A stretch of 58,513 nucleotides of DNA from a bacterium (lineage in GTDB: Bacteria > Myxococcota_A > Bradymonadia > Bradymonadales > Bradymonadaceae), in assembly GCA_030427705.1 (NCBI GenBank), contig JAUIBR010000043.1, positions 1 to 58,513 on the forward strand, read 5' to 3'. Positions 35,263-43,394 of this stretch are shown piece by piece. Numbering within the stretch: the stretch's first letter is position 1; the number at the start of each line of letters is the position of its first letter. A program made the position numbers and the translations under genes. The notes below the pieces were generated by a model. The model made no database searches. It worked only from the letters and a program-made list of their open reading frames with translations, and had not been told where the DNA came from.

Positions 35263-36371
35263 ACCGCGAAGACCAACGCCAAAACGACAAGCACCACGAT
35301 GAGCCCAAACGGCGCCAAAATCCTACGGCAGCCTTTGGGCTCTTTCTTTTGCAGCGCTTTCTGCCCCTGAGGATTCGTAGCTTCCGGCTGCTGCTGAACG
35401 CTGATGAGCGGTCCTGACGAGATAGAGCTATTCGCCGCCCGGTTGTCCGGCCGCTCTGCGCCGGACCAGGGCGCAGGCAATTGCAGAAGGCCGAAGCCCT
35501 TGGTTGTGCTGGTTGGGAGCGTCTCAGGGTCACACATCGGAAGCAGTCGCTCGGCACGTCCAAAACGATTCTTCGCTAACGGCTGCATGCACTTCGACAT
35601 CAAGAGCGTGACGCCCGCAGGGTCGACTGCACTGAGCCTGTCAAACGCCGTCTTCGTTAGCGGATTCTCGACGCTCTCGCGCGGTTCTTCGCCCGATAAC
35701 AGGAAGGACAGCAGCGCACCTACCCCATAAAAATCGGCCGCTGGACGCAGAAATTGCCCACTGGTTTCTGACCGAATCTCCGGGGCCGAATAGCTCGGAT
35801 TGAGGTCCATTTTCGTCGCGTTCGGTGCCTCACCAATCGCAGTAATGTTCCCGCATCCCACGACATGGATGATGTCGTCTACCGAGATGATGAAGTGTCG
35901 GGGATCGAGGTCCCTAAACACATAACCGTGCCCATGTAAGCTCCCCAGAAACGCGACGAGTTCTTTGAAAATCCTCAGCGCTCGAATGGGATTTATCCCT
36001 TCTGGGAAATTCTGGGTGATGTAGTCGTAAAGATTCTGCCCGTGCGCGTATTCGTAGACCAAGACAGGCTCTCGCCCCATCACGGTTTCGCTCGTTTCTT
36101 GCTGAATCCAATCGAGCGGCTCAGGCAAGAGGTGCGTCGGCAGCGAGAGAATCTTGAGCTCGTTGTGCAAGGCTTTGCGTCGTTGGGCAACGTAGCGTTT
36201 GTCGTCCATGCGCGCGGCGTCATACGCGATGGTCTTCGCGCACACCAGTTTGTCATCCATCAGCCGATCTTCGGCCAACGCGATCTGATAGCTGCGCCCC
36301 TCGTACAACAGCTCTTTGATGACAAAACGTTTTTCGTCGCGACCGAAGTCGACCAGAAACTGCTCGCTCAA
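35259..36371 (-). CDS. Membrane-anchored pseudokinase coupled to clpB
   Basis: 370 residues with a protein-kinase fold. The VAIK Lys is kept (LVCAKTIAY) and the hinge-like VLVYEYAHGQNLYDYI is clear. The catalytic loop reads YVFRDLDPRHFI (HRD His changed to Phe, metal-binding Asn to His), and the DFG site reads VVGCGNI, so the magnesium-binding Asp is lost. APE-like SAPEI is present. A Gln/Pro-rich linker and one C-terminal membrane helix (LAPFGLIVVLVVLALVFAV) end the protein, a tail-anchored layout. Its ATG overlaps the clpB stop by 4 bp. Probably catalytically dead and used for binding or regulation. Confidence 0.82.
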   Translation of the reverse strand: MSEQFLVDFGRDEKRFVIKELLYEGRSYQIALAEDRLMDDKLVCAKTIAYDAARMDDKRYVAQRRKALHNELKILSLPTHLLPEPLDWIQQETSETVMGREPVLVYEYAHGQNLYDYITQNFPEGINPIRALRIFKELVAFLGSLHGHGYVFRDLDPRHFIISVDDIIHVVGCGNITAIGEAPNATKMDLNPSYSAPEIRSETSGQFLRPAADFYGVGALLSFLLSGEEPRESVENPLTKTAFDRLSAVDPAGVTLLMSKCMQPLAKNRFGRAERLLPMCDPETLPTSTTKGFGLLQLPAPWSGAERPDNRAANSSISSGPLISVQQQPEATNPQGQKALQKKEPKGCRRILAPFGLIVVLVVLALVFAV

Positions 36372-38968
36372 GCCTCACCCTTAGTGAACGAGAGTTGGTC
36401 CTGACTGTCGGCGACATCAGCGATGATATGGTCACCTTCAACGAACTTGCCTTCGAGAATCTCGATGGCGAGCGGGTCCTGAATAAATGTGCCGATCGCC
36501 CGCTTCAGTGGACGGGCGCCGTACTCAGGCTCGAAACCTTCGTCTGCCAAAAACTCGCGCGCGCCTTCGGTCAGTTCGATGGTCATCTTTTGCTCAGCCA
36601 GCAGGCGCTTGAGCTTCTTCTCCTGGATGTTGACGATCAGCTTAATCGCCTCACGGTCCAACGCATTGAACACAACCGGGGCGTCCAAGCGGTTCAGGAA
36701 CTCGGGACGGAAGTGATCCTTCAGGATGTCCTTCACCTGGTCGGTCAGCTCTTCGCCCTCGACCTTTCCGGCGAGGTCCAGAATTCGGCGGCTACCGACA
36801 TTCGACGTAAGAATGACCAACGTGTTTGTGAAGTCGATTCGACGGCCCTGCGAGTCCGACAGACGACCTTCGTCCATAACCTGAAGCAAGATATTGAACA
36901 CGTCGGGGTGGGCTTTCTCGGCCTCATCAAAGAGCACGACGCTGTATGGCTTCTGGCGAACCGCCTCGGTAAGGATACCGCCCTGCTCTGACCCAACGTA
37001 ACCGCGGGCCGAGCCGATCAATGTATTGACCTTGCTCTGCTCCATGTACTCGGACATGTCGATGCGGACCAATGCGTCCTCGGAGTCGAACAAGAACTCC
37101 GAAAGCGCTTTCGCGAGCTCCGTCTTACCCACACCGGTCGGTCCAACGAACATGAAGTTACCCATAGGTCGCGAGCGGTCCTGCAGGCCGGCACGGGACC
37201 GCCAGATCGCCGCGCAAATCAACTCGATCGCGTGGTCCTGCCCAACGACGCGCTGTCGAAGACGGTCCGGCATATTGAGCAACTTTTCTCGCTCGGATTC
37301 CATCATCTTGCTGACCGGAATACCGGTCCAACTTGCGATGACGTTTGCGATATCGCTCTCGTCTGCGAAGTCCTTCAGGAGTCGGTCGCCCTCATGCTCG
37401 CTGAGCTTTTCCTGGGCCGCCTCGACCTCTTTTTGAACCTTTGGAATCACGCTGTACTTGAGCTCGGCCGCGCGTCCAAGCTCGCCTTTTCGCTGCGCTT
37501 CTTCGACTTCGCGCTCCGCAGCTTCAAGCTCTTCTTTCCGGTCGGTAACTTCTTCGAGGACCTTCTTCTCGTTCTCCCATCGGACCCGCAAACCAGAAGC
37601 TTCCTCAACGGAGCTCTCGATTTCCTCGTTCAGGCGCTCACGTGCGGCCACAGAATCTGGGTCGGTCTCATCAACCAGAGCTTGAAGCTCAACCTCAAGA
37701 TTAGCGATGCGTCGTTCAATCTGGTCGAGGTCAGTAGGCTTCGAATCAATCTCAAGACGAAGTCGTGACGCCGCTTCATCTACCGCGTCGATCGCCTTGT
37801 CTGGCATAGCGCGGTCGGTGATGTAGCGGTCGGTCATCTGTGCTGCTGCAACCAAGGCACTGTCTAGAATCTGAACGCCATGGTGAATCTCATAGCGCTG
37901 CTTGATGCCTCGAAGAATCGAGATGCATTGCTCCACCGAAACTTCGTCGACAGGAATCGTCTGAAATCGGCGTTCGAAAGCGGCATCAGGCTCGATGAAC
38001 TCGCGATACTCGTCGACTGTCGTCGTGCCGATGATGCTAAGTTCGCCCCGCGCCAATGCCGGTTTCAGCAAGTTCGCCGCATTGCCGCTGCCCTCACCGC
38101 CGGCGCCCATTATGGTGTGCAGTTCGTCGATAAAGAGGATGATCTTTCCGTCGCTGGCGACAATCTCCGTGATGATTGCTTTGACGCGTTCTTCGAACTG
38201 ACCACGAAGGCTAGTGCCCGCAACCAGTGATCCAACGTCCAAGCTCACGATACGTTTGCCTTTCAGACCGATCGGCACATCATCAGCCGTCATGCGTTGT
38301 GCGAGAGCTTCAACGATCGCCGTCTTACCCACACCAGGCTCACCGATGAGCACTGGGTTGTTCTTTGTTCGACGACTTAAGACTTGCATGATTCGACGTA
38401 GCTCGGCGTCACGTCCAATCACGGGGTCGAGCTCGCCCTCTGCTGCCGCCTTGGTCAGGTCAGCAGCAAACTTCTGTAGAAGCTCCGGCATCGGACCTTC
38501 GGGAGAAGTGATCGGCTTGCCGCCACGACTTTCTTTCAGGGTGTCCCGCAATTTATCTGGCGTGATCTCTGCGCGCTCAAGCTGTTTGCCAACGAAGCCA
38601 GATGCCATTGCAAACGCGATCAACATGTGGTCACTATTCGCGTATTGGTCGCCCGACTTTTGCGCTTCGTCGCTCGCGACTTGGAGCGAATCCAGAAGTT
38701 TCTTCCCGACAAAAACCTGGTCGGACTTCTTGTAGGATTTAGGCACAAGTTCAAGTTCTTCGAACAGCCCCCGCCCAAGCTCTTTCGTGTCCATCCCGTG
38801 CTTTTGAAGCGTCGCTACGCCCAGGCTGTCGTCTTCCTCCAACATCGCGAGCATGACGTGCTCGATCTCGACATGCTGGTGGCTGAACTTCTGGGCAAGC
38901 GTTTGTGCGCGTTCCAAGTGGCGACGCGCTTGTTTTGTGAACTTCGACAGGTCGAACTTTGTCGGCAT
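36368..38968 (-). CDS. clpB: ClpB-type AAA+ disaggregase
   Basis: 866 residues from the ATG at 38968 (AAGAGGG, 5 bases upstream); an ATG six codons earlier lacks a good ribosome-binding site. Domains in order: Clp-N (1-150), NBD1 with LIGEPGVGKTAIVEAL and IILFIDELHTIMGAG, a coiled middle domain (about residues 400-525, with LGRAAELKYSVIP) as in ClpB rather than ClpA/C, then NBD2 with FVGPTGVGKTELAKAL and VVLFDEAEKAHPDVF. The pore loop is GYVGSEQGG, where GYVGYEEGG is usual. With DnaK it would rescue aggregated proteins. No CIRCE or sigma-32 signal was recognised upstream. Confidence 0.92.
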   Translation of the reverse strand: MPTKFDLSKFTKQARRHLERAQTLAQKFSHQHVEIEHVMLAMLEEDDSLGVATLQKHGMDTKELGRGLFEELELVPKSYKKSDQVFVGKKLLDSLQVASDEAQKSGDQYANSDHMLIAFAMASGFVGKQLERAEITPDKLRDTLKESRGGKPITSPEGPMPELLQKFAADLTKAAAEGELDPVIGRDAELRRIMQVLSRRTKNNPVLIGEPGVGKTAIVEALAQRMTADDVPIGLKGKRIVSLDVGSLVAGTSLRGQFEERVKAIITEIVASDGKIILFIDELHTIMGAGGEGSGNAANLLKPALARGELSIIGTTTVDEYREFIEPDAAFERRFQTIPVDEVSVEQCISILRGIKQRYEIHHGVQILDSALVAAAQMTDRYITDRAMPDKAIDAVDEAASRLRLEIDSKPTDLDQIERRIANLEVELQALVDETDPDSVAARERLNEEIESSVEEASGLRVRWENEKKVLEEVTDRKEELEAAEREVEEAQRKGELGRAAELKYSVIPKVQKEVEAAQEKLSEHEGDRLLKDFADESDIANVIASWTGIPVSKMMESEREKLLNMPDRLRQRVVGQDHAIELICAAIWRSRAGLQDRSRPMGNFMFVGPTGVGKTELAKALSEFLFDSEDALVRIDMSEYMEQSKVNTLIGSARGYVGSEQGGILTEAVRQKPYSVVLFDEAEKAHPDVFNILLQVMDEGRLSDSQGRRIDFTNTLVILTSNVGSRRILDLAGKVEGEELTDQVKDILKDHFRPEFLNRLDAPVVFNALDREAIKLIVNIQEKKLKRLLAEQKMTIELTEGAREFLADEGFEPEYGARPLKRAIGTFIQDPLAIEILEGKFVEGDHIIADVADSQDQLSFTKGEA

Positions 38969-39040
38969 GGGAACCCTCTTATGCAAGCAGGAAGTTGCAG
39001 GTTGTAACCCGTAATATCGACGGCATCAACGGCCAACCCA

Positions 39041-40222
39041 TCAGTCCAACTTTGGCTCGGAAGAGGGAAATTCCAACGTTGTGCCGACGTCCGCGACTTT
39101 GACGTCAGCCGACGTCTGTTTGCCGATTGCGCGCCCCACAGCATGCAATGCGTCCGCGTGGTTATGAAACAGAACAATCTGGCTTGCCTGTGAGCTCTCC
39201 GCCGCCTCAACGATGTCTTCCCGAGTGGCATGATTCGTCATCGATATGTGTTGATGTCGGCATTTGACGCGACCATACGACTGCCCCCGGTAAACTAGTT
39301 TGCTACGACGATGCGTTCGTCGCAGCGCCGACGCGAGTCCCTTCGTGGCGCCCAAAGTCACGATCCATGCAGAGTTGTTTGATATGTTTTCTATGGCCAA
39401 CTCGCCAGCCGGAGAACCTGGTTCGAGGTCCCCACCGACGGCGATGACGACCTCCCCGGACGACAGACGATGCCGGCATTCGTCCAGTGTGTAGGAGGTG
39501 CTAACAAACGAAGCGAGCGACTCGTGCACGGTGACGTCAATCTGATTTGCGGCAAAGCCCGCTAGGATTTCTTCGGCCTGCCCGTCTATCGACACACCAA
39601 TCAGCGTCGCACGATTCAAAGACGAAAGTTCTGCCCAGGCGTCCTCCCGCCAAGACTTCTCGAAGCGAACGTTGGCCACCGCGCACTCCATCACCAACAC
39701 ATCGGTTTGACCGATAGTTGCTGCCGGGGCGCTGAATTGCTCGAATGGAGAAAAGTCAGACGTATACAATAGGGTCTGCGAAGCCGCATGAATCCTAACC
39801 ATCGCGGCCCCCGCAATGTGGCCGGCAGGCTCCAACTCCAACTCGAAATCGGCAAATTTCAAGCGTTCATGGAACTTCACCGTCTCCAGACTGTCTTGGA
39901 TCGCAGATGCCCGAGCTTCACCGGTTCGCCGATTGGCCAGTACGCCCTCAAGCGTCCTTGCCATCGACAACTTCGTCGGGCCGGTTGCCACAACGCGAGC
40001 TTTCGGATGACGTTCAAACAACCCCGGCAATCCAGCACAATGGTCCCAGTGGGCATGCGTAATCACAACCGCATCGACCTCGGCCAGAGACGAAAGCCAG
40101 GGAGTCTCGCCGTTCGGCTCCGCGCCACAGTCCAGAAGAACTCGGGCAGCATCAGTCTCGTAAAGCCACGCATTTCCTCGCGATTCAGCCCCTCCCGCCA
40201 GGCATGTCAGCTTTCCTTTCAC
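39041..40222 (-). CDS. MBL-fold beta-CASP-like metallohydrolase
   Basis: About 393 residues from a GTG at 40222, which gives the family start (KGKLTCLAGGAESRGNAWLYE). The longer frame to 40294 would leave 5 bp to the divergent gene. The metallo-beta-lactamase metal motif is THAHWDHCAGL (HxHxDH), followed by PAGHIAGAAMV and LLYTSDFSPF. The second half resembles a beta-CASP domain ending in a CRHQHISMTNHATREDI and IVLFHNHADAL pattern, as in RNA-processing exonucleases of the CPSF73/RNase J-like group. The usual SxH is replaced by MTNHA. Possible RNA or small-molecule hydrolase; the substrate is unknown. Confidence 0.78.
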   Translation of the reverse strand: MKGKLTCLAGGAESRGNAWLYETDAARVLLDCGAEPNGETPWLSSLAEVDAVVITHAHWDHCAGLPGLFERHPKARVVATGPTKLSMARTLEGVLANRRTGEARASAIQDSLETVKFHERLKFADFELELEPAGHIAGAAMVRIHAASQTLLYTSDFSPFEQFSAPAATIGQTDVLVMECAVANVRFEKSWREDAWAELSSLNRATLIGVSIDGQAEEILAGFAANQIDVTVHESLASFVSTSYTLDECRHRLSSGEVVIAVGGDLEPGSPAGELAIENISNNSAWIVTLGATKGLASALRRTHRRSKLVYRGQSYGRVKCRHQHISMTNHATREDIVEAAESSQASQIVLFHNHADALHAVGRAIGKQTSADVKVADVGTTLEFPSSEPKLD

Positions 40223-40238
40223 CTCAACATTCCAACAA

Positions 40239-40267
40239 TTGGTTTTTCCCAATGCAGACGATACTAT
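40239..40267 (+). promoter_or_regulatory. Predicted sigma-70 promoter for the TPR membrane protein
   Basis: TTGGTT (40239-40244), a 17-bp spacer and TACTAT (40262-40267), 32 bp before the ATG at 40300. It lies inside the longest possible frame of the MBL gene, which supports the shorter GTG start for that gene. Confidence 0.5.
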
Positions 40268-40299
40268 TAGCCGCCCTCGGGACTCACGCAACACGCACT

Positions 40300-40935
40300 A
40301 TGGCGAACAAAGGCAAACTTCAGGTGGACTGGCGACGCGGACTCATCCCTGCGTCACTTCTGGTCATGTTCATCCTGACCTTTTATTTCCGTGTGCCGTG
40401 GTGGGTTTTGGGCGTGTTCATGCTTTGGATTCCGCTCTACTACCTCGCGTACCCTTCGTACCTGCGGAAAAAGTGGTCTACATTTGAGCGCGACTTTGCG
40501 ACTACGTTTCAGAAGCGTGACTACAAGACGTTGTTGGAGTTCTACCGGAAGCAGTGGTTCCTTCGGAAGTTCGGGCCTCGAGCCGAGATGCTTAGCAAAC
40601 TCGCGCTGATCTACTCTGGAATGGAGAAGTACCGAGAGTCTGAGCAAGTCTTGGAAGAGGCGATTGAAATGACACCGGGTCCGTATCGCGACCGGCTGTA
40701 CTTCAATCTGGCCAATATCAAGTATGAGCTCGGCAAGTACGAAGAGGCCGAACAGATGTACAAGGCGCTTCGTAAAAACTCGCCGTACCGCCATTCCGTA
40801 AGAGCGCATTTGGCGTTGATTAACCTTCAGCGCGGCAAATCGATTAGCGAAAGTAAGACGCTGCTCGAGAAGGAACTCGAGACCGCAACGGGTTCAATCA
40901 AGCAGCGCATCGAAGCAGCACTCGCCGCGAGCTAA
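40300..40935 (+). CDS. TPR protein with two N-terminal membrane helices
   Basis: 211 residues from the ATG at 40300; in-frame starts upstream overlap the promoter and the MBL gene. Two membrane segments (LIPASLLVMFILTFYF and WWVLGVFMLWIPLYYLAY) are followed by TPR repeats (AEMLSKLALIYSGMEKYRES, YFNLANIKYELGKYEEAEQM, HLALINLQRGKSISES). The TPR part should face the cytoplasm. It resembles small membrane-bound TPR scaffolds; no partner is evident. It ends 6 bp before the convergent HtrA gene stop. Confidence 0.75.
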   Translation: MANKGKLQVDWRRGLIPASLLVMFILTFYFRVPWWVLGVFMLWIPLYYLAYPSYLRKKWSTFERDFATTFQKRDYKTLLEFYRKQWFLRKFGPRAEMLSKLALIYSGMEKYRESEQVLEEAIEMTPGPYRDRLYFNLANIKYELGKYEEAEQMYKALRKNSPYRHSVRAHLALINLQRGKSISESKTLLEKELETATGSIKQRIEAALAAS

Positions 40936-40941
40936 GAAGGC

Positions 40942-42045
40942 TCACTCCGGAAGGACGCCGAGCTTCACATCAATCTTCATCTTCTCGGTACCGCGATGAA
41001 CCACGATGGGGACGACATCGCCCGCTTTGTGGTTGCCTGTAATCCAGGCGAGTTCCTCGGGGTCGTCGATGGGTTCGTCGCCAAGCGTTAGAATGACATC
41101 GCCTTTGCGCAGGTTCGCTTTGGCTGCCGGCCCGCCTCGAACGACGCCTTTGACCAGGGCTCCACCGCTCTTCGGCAATCCAATCTGTGGACGCAATGCG
41201 TCCGGGATATCATCTGGATACACCCCCAACCAAGCGCGCTGGAGGCGACCGCCCTCTTTCAAGCGCGGCAACAGTTCCCTGACCATATTGATGGGAATGG
41301 CAAAACCGATGCCCTGCGCAGCAGAGTTCACTGCGGTGTTGATACCGATGACCTCACCCTTCACGTTAACCAACGCACCCCCGCTATTTCCGGGGTTAAT
41401 CGACGCGTCGGTCTGAATGAAATCTTGATAGCGAAGATCACCTGAAATCGGGATATCTCGACGCCCCGTGGCGCTCGCAATTCCGGCGGTCACCGTGCTT
41501 GTAAGTCCTAGCGGGTTTCCAATCGCGATGACCCACTCGCCCACGCGTAGTTTTTCTGAATCGCCCAATGGCAATATTGGAAGGTCTTTCCCATTGGCAA
41601 TCTTCAACAGCGCGACGTCAGTTTTTGGATCTTCACCTACGACCTCGGCACTAAATTTTCGGTCGTCCAGAAGTCGAACTTCGATCTGCGTCGCCCCCTT
41701 GATCACGTGGTAGTTCGTCAGAACATAGCCGTCATGATCAATAATGAACCCCGAGCCAAGGCTCGTCGCAAGCCGTTCTTCGGGAATAAGTCGACGCCCT
41801 GGCCCCAAGAAGTATCGGTTGGTTTGGACCTTAGACTTGGTGAAGATGTTCACAACCGCAGGACGTGTCTTTTCGACGACATCCGCGAAGCTTGGATAGC
41901 CCTGGTTGGGTTGTGTATCTTCGACCTTCTGCGCCGGGGCAACCTCTGTAGGTTGCGGCTCTGGCGCAGGAGAATCGGTCTTTGGATTGGAATCGCACCC
42001 GCTGAGTGCGGTGAGCAAAATGGAAAAGAATAGGAATCGGTTCAA
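40942..42045 (-). CDS. HtrA/DegP-like serine protease lipoprotein
   Basis: 367 residues. The lipobox ALSGC places Cys17 at the membrane, so this is a lipid-anchored rather than soluble or membrane-helix-anchored DegP/DegS. The chymotrypsin-fold domain has the triad His113 (TNYHVIKG), Asp143 (KTDVALLKI) and Ser221 (NPGNSGGAL). A single PDZ domain (GALVKGVVRGGPAAKANLRKG) follows, giving the DegS-like length. It probably cleaves misfolded envelope proteins or senses envelope stress. It is the last gene of the operon with the 59-residue protein and DUF1844, 10 bp after DUF1844. Confidence 0.92.
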   Translation of the reverse strand: MNRFLFFSILLTALSGCDSNPKTDSPAPEPQPTEVAPAQKVEDTQPNQGYPSFADVVEKTRPAVVNIFTKSKVQTNRYFLGPGRRLIPEERLATSLGSGFIIDHDGYVLTNYHVIKGATQIEVRLLDDRKFSAEVVGEDPKTDVALLKIANGKDLPILPLGDSEKLRVGEWVIAIGNPLGLTSTVTAGIASATGRRDIPISGDLRYQDFIQTDASINPGNSGGALVNVKGEVIGINTAVNSAAQGIGFAIPINMVRELLPRLKEGGRLQRAWLGVYPDDIPDALRPQIGLPKSGGALVKGVVRGGPAAKANLRKGDVILTLGDEPIDDPEELAWITGNHKAGDVVPIVVHRGTEKMKIDVKLGVLPE

Positions 42046-42055
42046 AGCATGCTCC

Positions 42056-42367
42056 TCAGCTTGCTTCGACGTACGCCATCTTCAATTCGTAGATGAGTCC
42101 ACCTAGCAAGCGTTCCTCTTCAGGCTCTAGATTGCCAGCTGTCTTCTCTTTCAGCATTTCCAAGATATCGATCACGTTGCGAGCTGCGGGGAGGTCCGTT
42201 TCGCTACCACCCAGATCCGGATGTTCTACCTTTCCCAAGCTCACATAGGCGCTCGTGCCGAGGCTGATGATGAACCCACCAAAATCGATGGGAGGCTCAC
42301 CCTCGCGTTCTTCCTGAGGGATGTAGACACCGGCGTTATCACCAAGTGGTTTCGAATCGTCGCTCAT
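42056..42367 (-). CDS. DUF1844 family protein
   Basis: 103 residues. The DUF1844 pattern is clear: IDFGGFIISLGTSAYVSLG, then DLPAARNVIDILEMLKEKTAGNLEPEEERLL and LIYELKMAYVEA. The family is small, cytoplasmic and mostly deltaproteobacterial and Acidobacteria-like, with no known function. It sits 3 bp after the 59-residue gene and 10 bp before htrA. Confidence 0.88.
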   Translation of the reverse strand: MSDDSKPLGDNAGVYIPQEEREGEPPIDFGGFIISLGTSAYVSLGKVEHPDLGGSETDLPAARNVIDILEMLKEKTAGNLEPEEERLLGGLIYELKMAYVEAS

Positions 42368-42370
42368 TCG

Positions 42371-42550
42371 CTACTCGTCTTCGTCGGCTTGTTCGTCCGA
42401 ACGCTCGAATTCAATCTCAACTTTGTCCGCCTCATCAGCCATATCAGGCAACGCTTTGAGGTGCTTTTGATATTCCTCGCGGGAAATCAGGCCAGCGTTG
42501 AAACGGCGTTCCAGAAGGCGCGTGTCAAACTTGTTATCTTCAATACTCAT
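42371..42550 (-). CDS. Small acidic protein, 59 residues
   Basis: Start at the ATG at 42550 with GGAG 7 bases upstream; a longer frame to 42688 runs through the promoter region. The sequence DTRLLERRFNAGLISREEYQKHL resembles the short helical hairpin (SHOCT-like) seen in many small bacterial proteins, and an acidic tail (ERSDEQADEDE) follows. It is first in the operon with DUF1844 and htrA. Function unknown. Confidence 0.7.
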   Translation of the reverse strand: MSIEDNKFDTRLLERRFNAGLISREEYQKHLKALPDMADEADKVEIEFERSDEQADEDE

Positions 42551-42599
42551 ACTAGATCTCCGTAAATCCACGCAAAAACTGTCGGCGTGAGATTGGGGT

Positions 42600-42627
42600 A
42601 CTATAGTCCCGTTTATCTTCGCGGCAA
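42600..42627 (-). promoter_or_regulatory. Predicted promoter of the small-protein/DUF1844/htrA operon
   Basis: On the minus strand TTGCCG (42622-42627), a 16-bp spacer and TATAGT (42600-42605), giving a leader of about 45 bases before the ATG at 42550. Confidence 0.5.
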
Positions 42628-42640
42628 GTGTCAATGCCTT

Positions 42641-42659
42641 CGTGAGCGCAGCGAACCCC
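42641..42659 (-). repeat. Solitary unit of the 22-bp repeat family
   Basis: The reverse complement reads GGGGTTCGCTGCGCTCACG, identical over its first 18 bases to units of the array at 2459-2740. It lies alone in the 259-bp divergent region, between the two predicted promoters. It shows that the repeat is dispersed and not confined to the four-helix-bundle element. Confidence 0.8.
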
Positions 42660-42740
42660 ATTGCCGTGCATTTTTTGACGGTTCGCATCTTGCATGAGTC
42701 GCGCGCATCTAGGTGTGTAGCGCAATGTAGGACAGCGGGC

Positions 42741-42768
42741 TTGAGATGTTTTCCAAAATTCCTATAGT
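42741..42768 (+). promoter_or_regulatory. Predicted promoter of the exported protein/matrixin operon
   Basis: TTGAGA (42741-42746), a 16-bp spacer and TATAGT (42763-42768), about 41 bp before the ATG at 42810. Confidence 0.55.
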
Positions 42769-42809
42769 GTGCGGCCTTATTTTAGAACTTTCCTGTTTCT
42801 GAGCCTCCG

Positions 42810-43394
42810 ATGCTTCGTAGACGAACCAATTCCGCAGTATTCGCAGCTGTTTGTGCGATTGCGCTGTTTTTAAGCAGTACTCTTGTATTCGCAGCTACCG
42901 TTCGTTATCTCGACCTCGCCAGCCTCATCGAAGAGTCTGACGTGATCGTTCAAGGTCGTGTTGTCAGCCATCAGTACAAATTTGATGAAAAACGCGGCAA
43001 CGTGATGACCCACTACACGGTGTCCGTGGACCGCACATTCCTTGGAAAGCAGTCCAAGACCGTCAAGTTCGTCCAATGGGGCGGTATGTGGCAGGGAATG
43101 ATGGCGCAGATTCCTGGCGACGCGAAATTTGAACAAAACGAAGAGGTCGTGCTCTTCCTCAACGAACATCAGGGCGTCAACTACCTCACCGCACTTGGAC
43201 AATCCAAATACTCGGTGAAACGCACCGCCAATGATGTTCGCGTCGAGCGTGACCTATCGGACATCGGTTTCTTCAATGACGGCGAGTCGCAACTTCCGCC
43301 GATCACCCACAAGGGTATCGAGTCCGTGTCGTTGGTCTCGTTCGTGGCCGAACTCGAAACGCTCGTGCAAGCGATCAAAGGAGGTCAGCAATGA
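42810..43394 (+). CDS. Exported protein of unknown function, partner of the matrixin
   Basis: 194 residues. A signal peptide (RRRTNSAVFAAVCAIALFLSS, cut near VFAA) is followed by a compact beta-rich domain beginning VRYLDLASLIEESDVIVQGRVVS, with VDRTFLGKQSKTVKFVQWGG and EEVVLFLNEHQGVNYL. I have no family name, but this OB-like layout with the DVIVQGRV strand is often encoded next to myxobacterial matrixins. The ATG of the matrixin overlaps its stop, so the two are coupled and probably act together outside the cell. Confidence 0.75.
   Translation: MLRRRTNSAVFAAVCAIALFLSSTLVFAATVRYLDLASLIEESDVIVQGRVVSHQYKFDEKRGNVMTHYTVSVDRTFLGKQSKTVKFVQWGGMWQGMMAQIPGDAKFEQNEEVVLFLNEHQGVNYLTALGQSKYSVKRTANDVRVERDLSDIGFFNDGESQLPPITHKGIESVSLVSFVAELETLVQAIKGGQQ

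Noticed and set aside
39223-40294. MBL gene starting at 40294
   Set aside because: It would leave 5 bp to the divergent gene and covers its promoter. The GTG at 40222 gives the family-like N-terminus.
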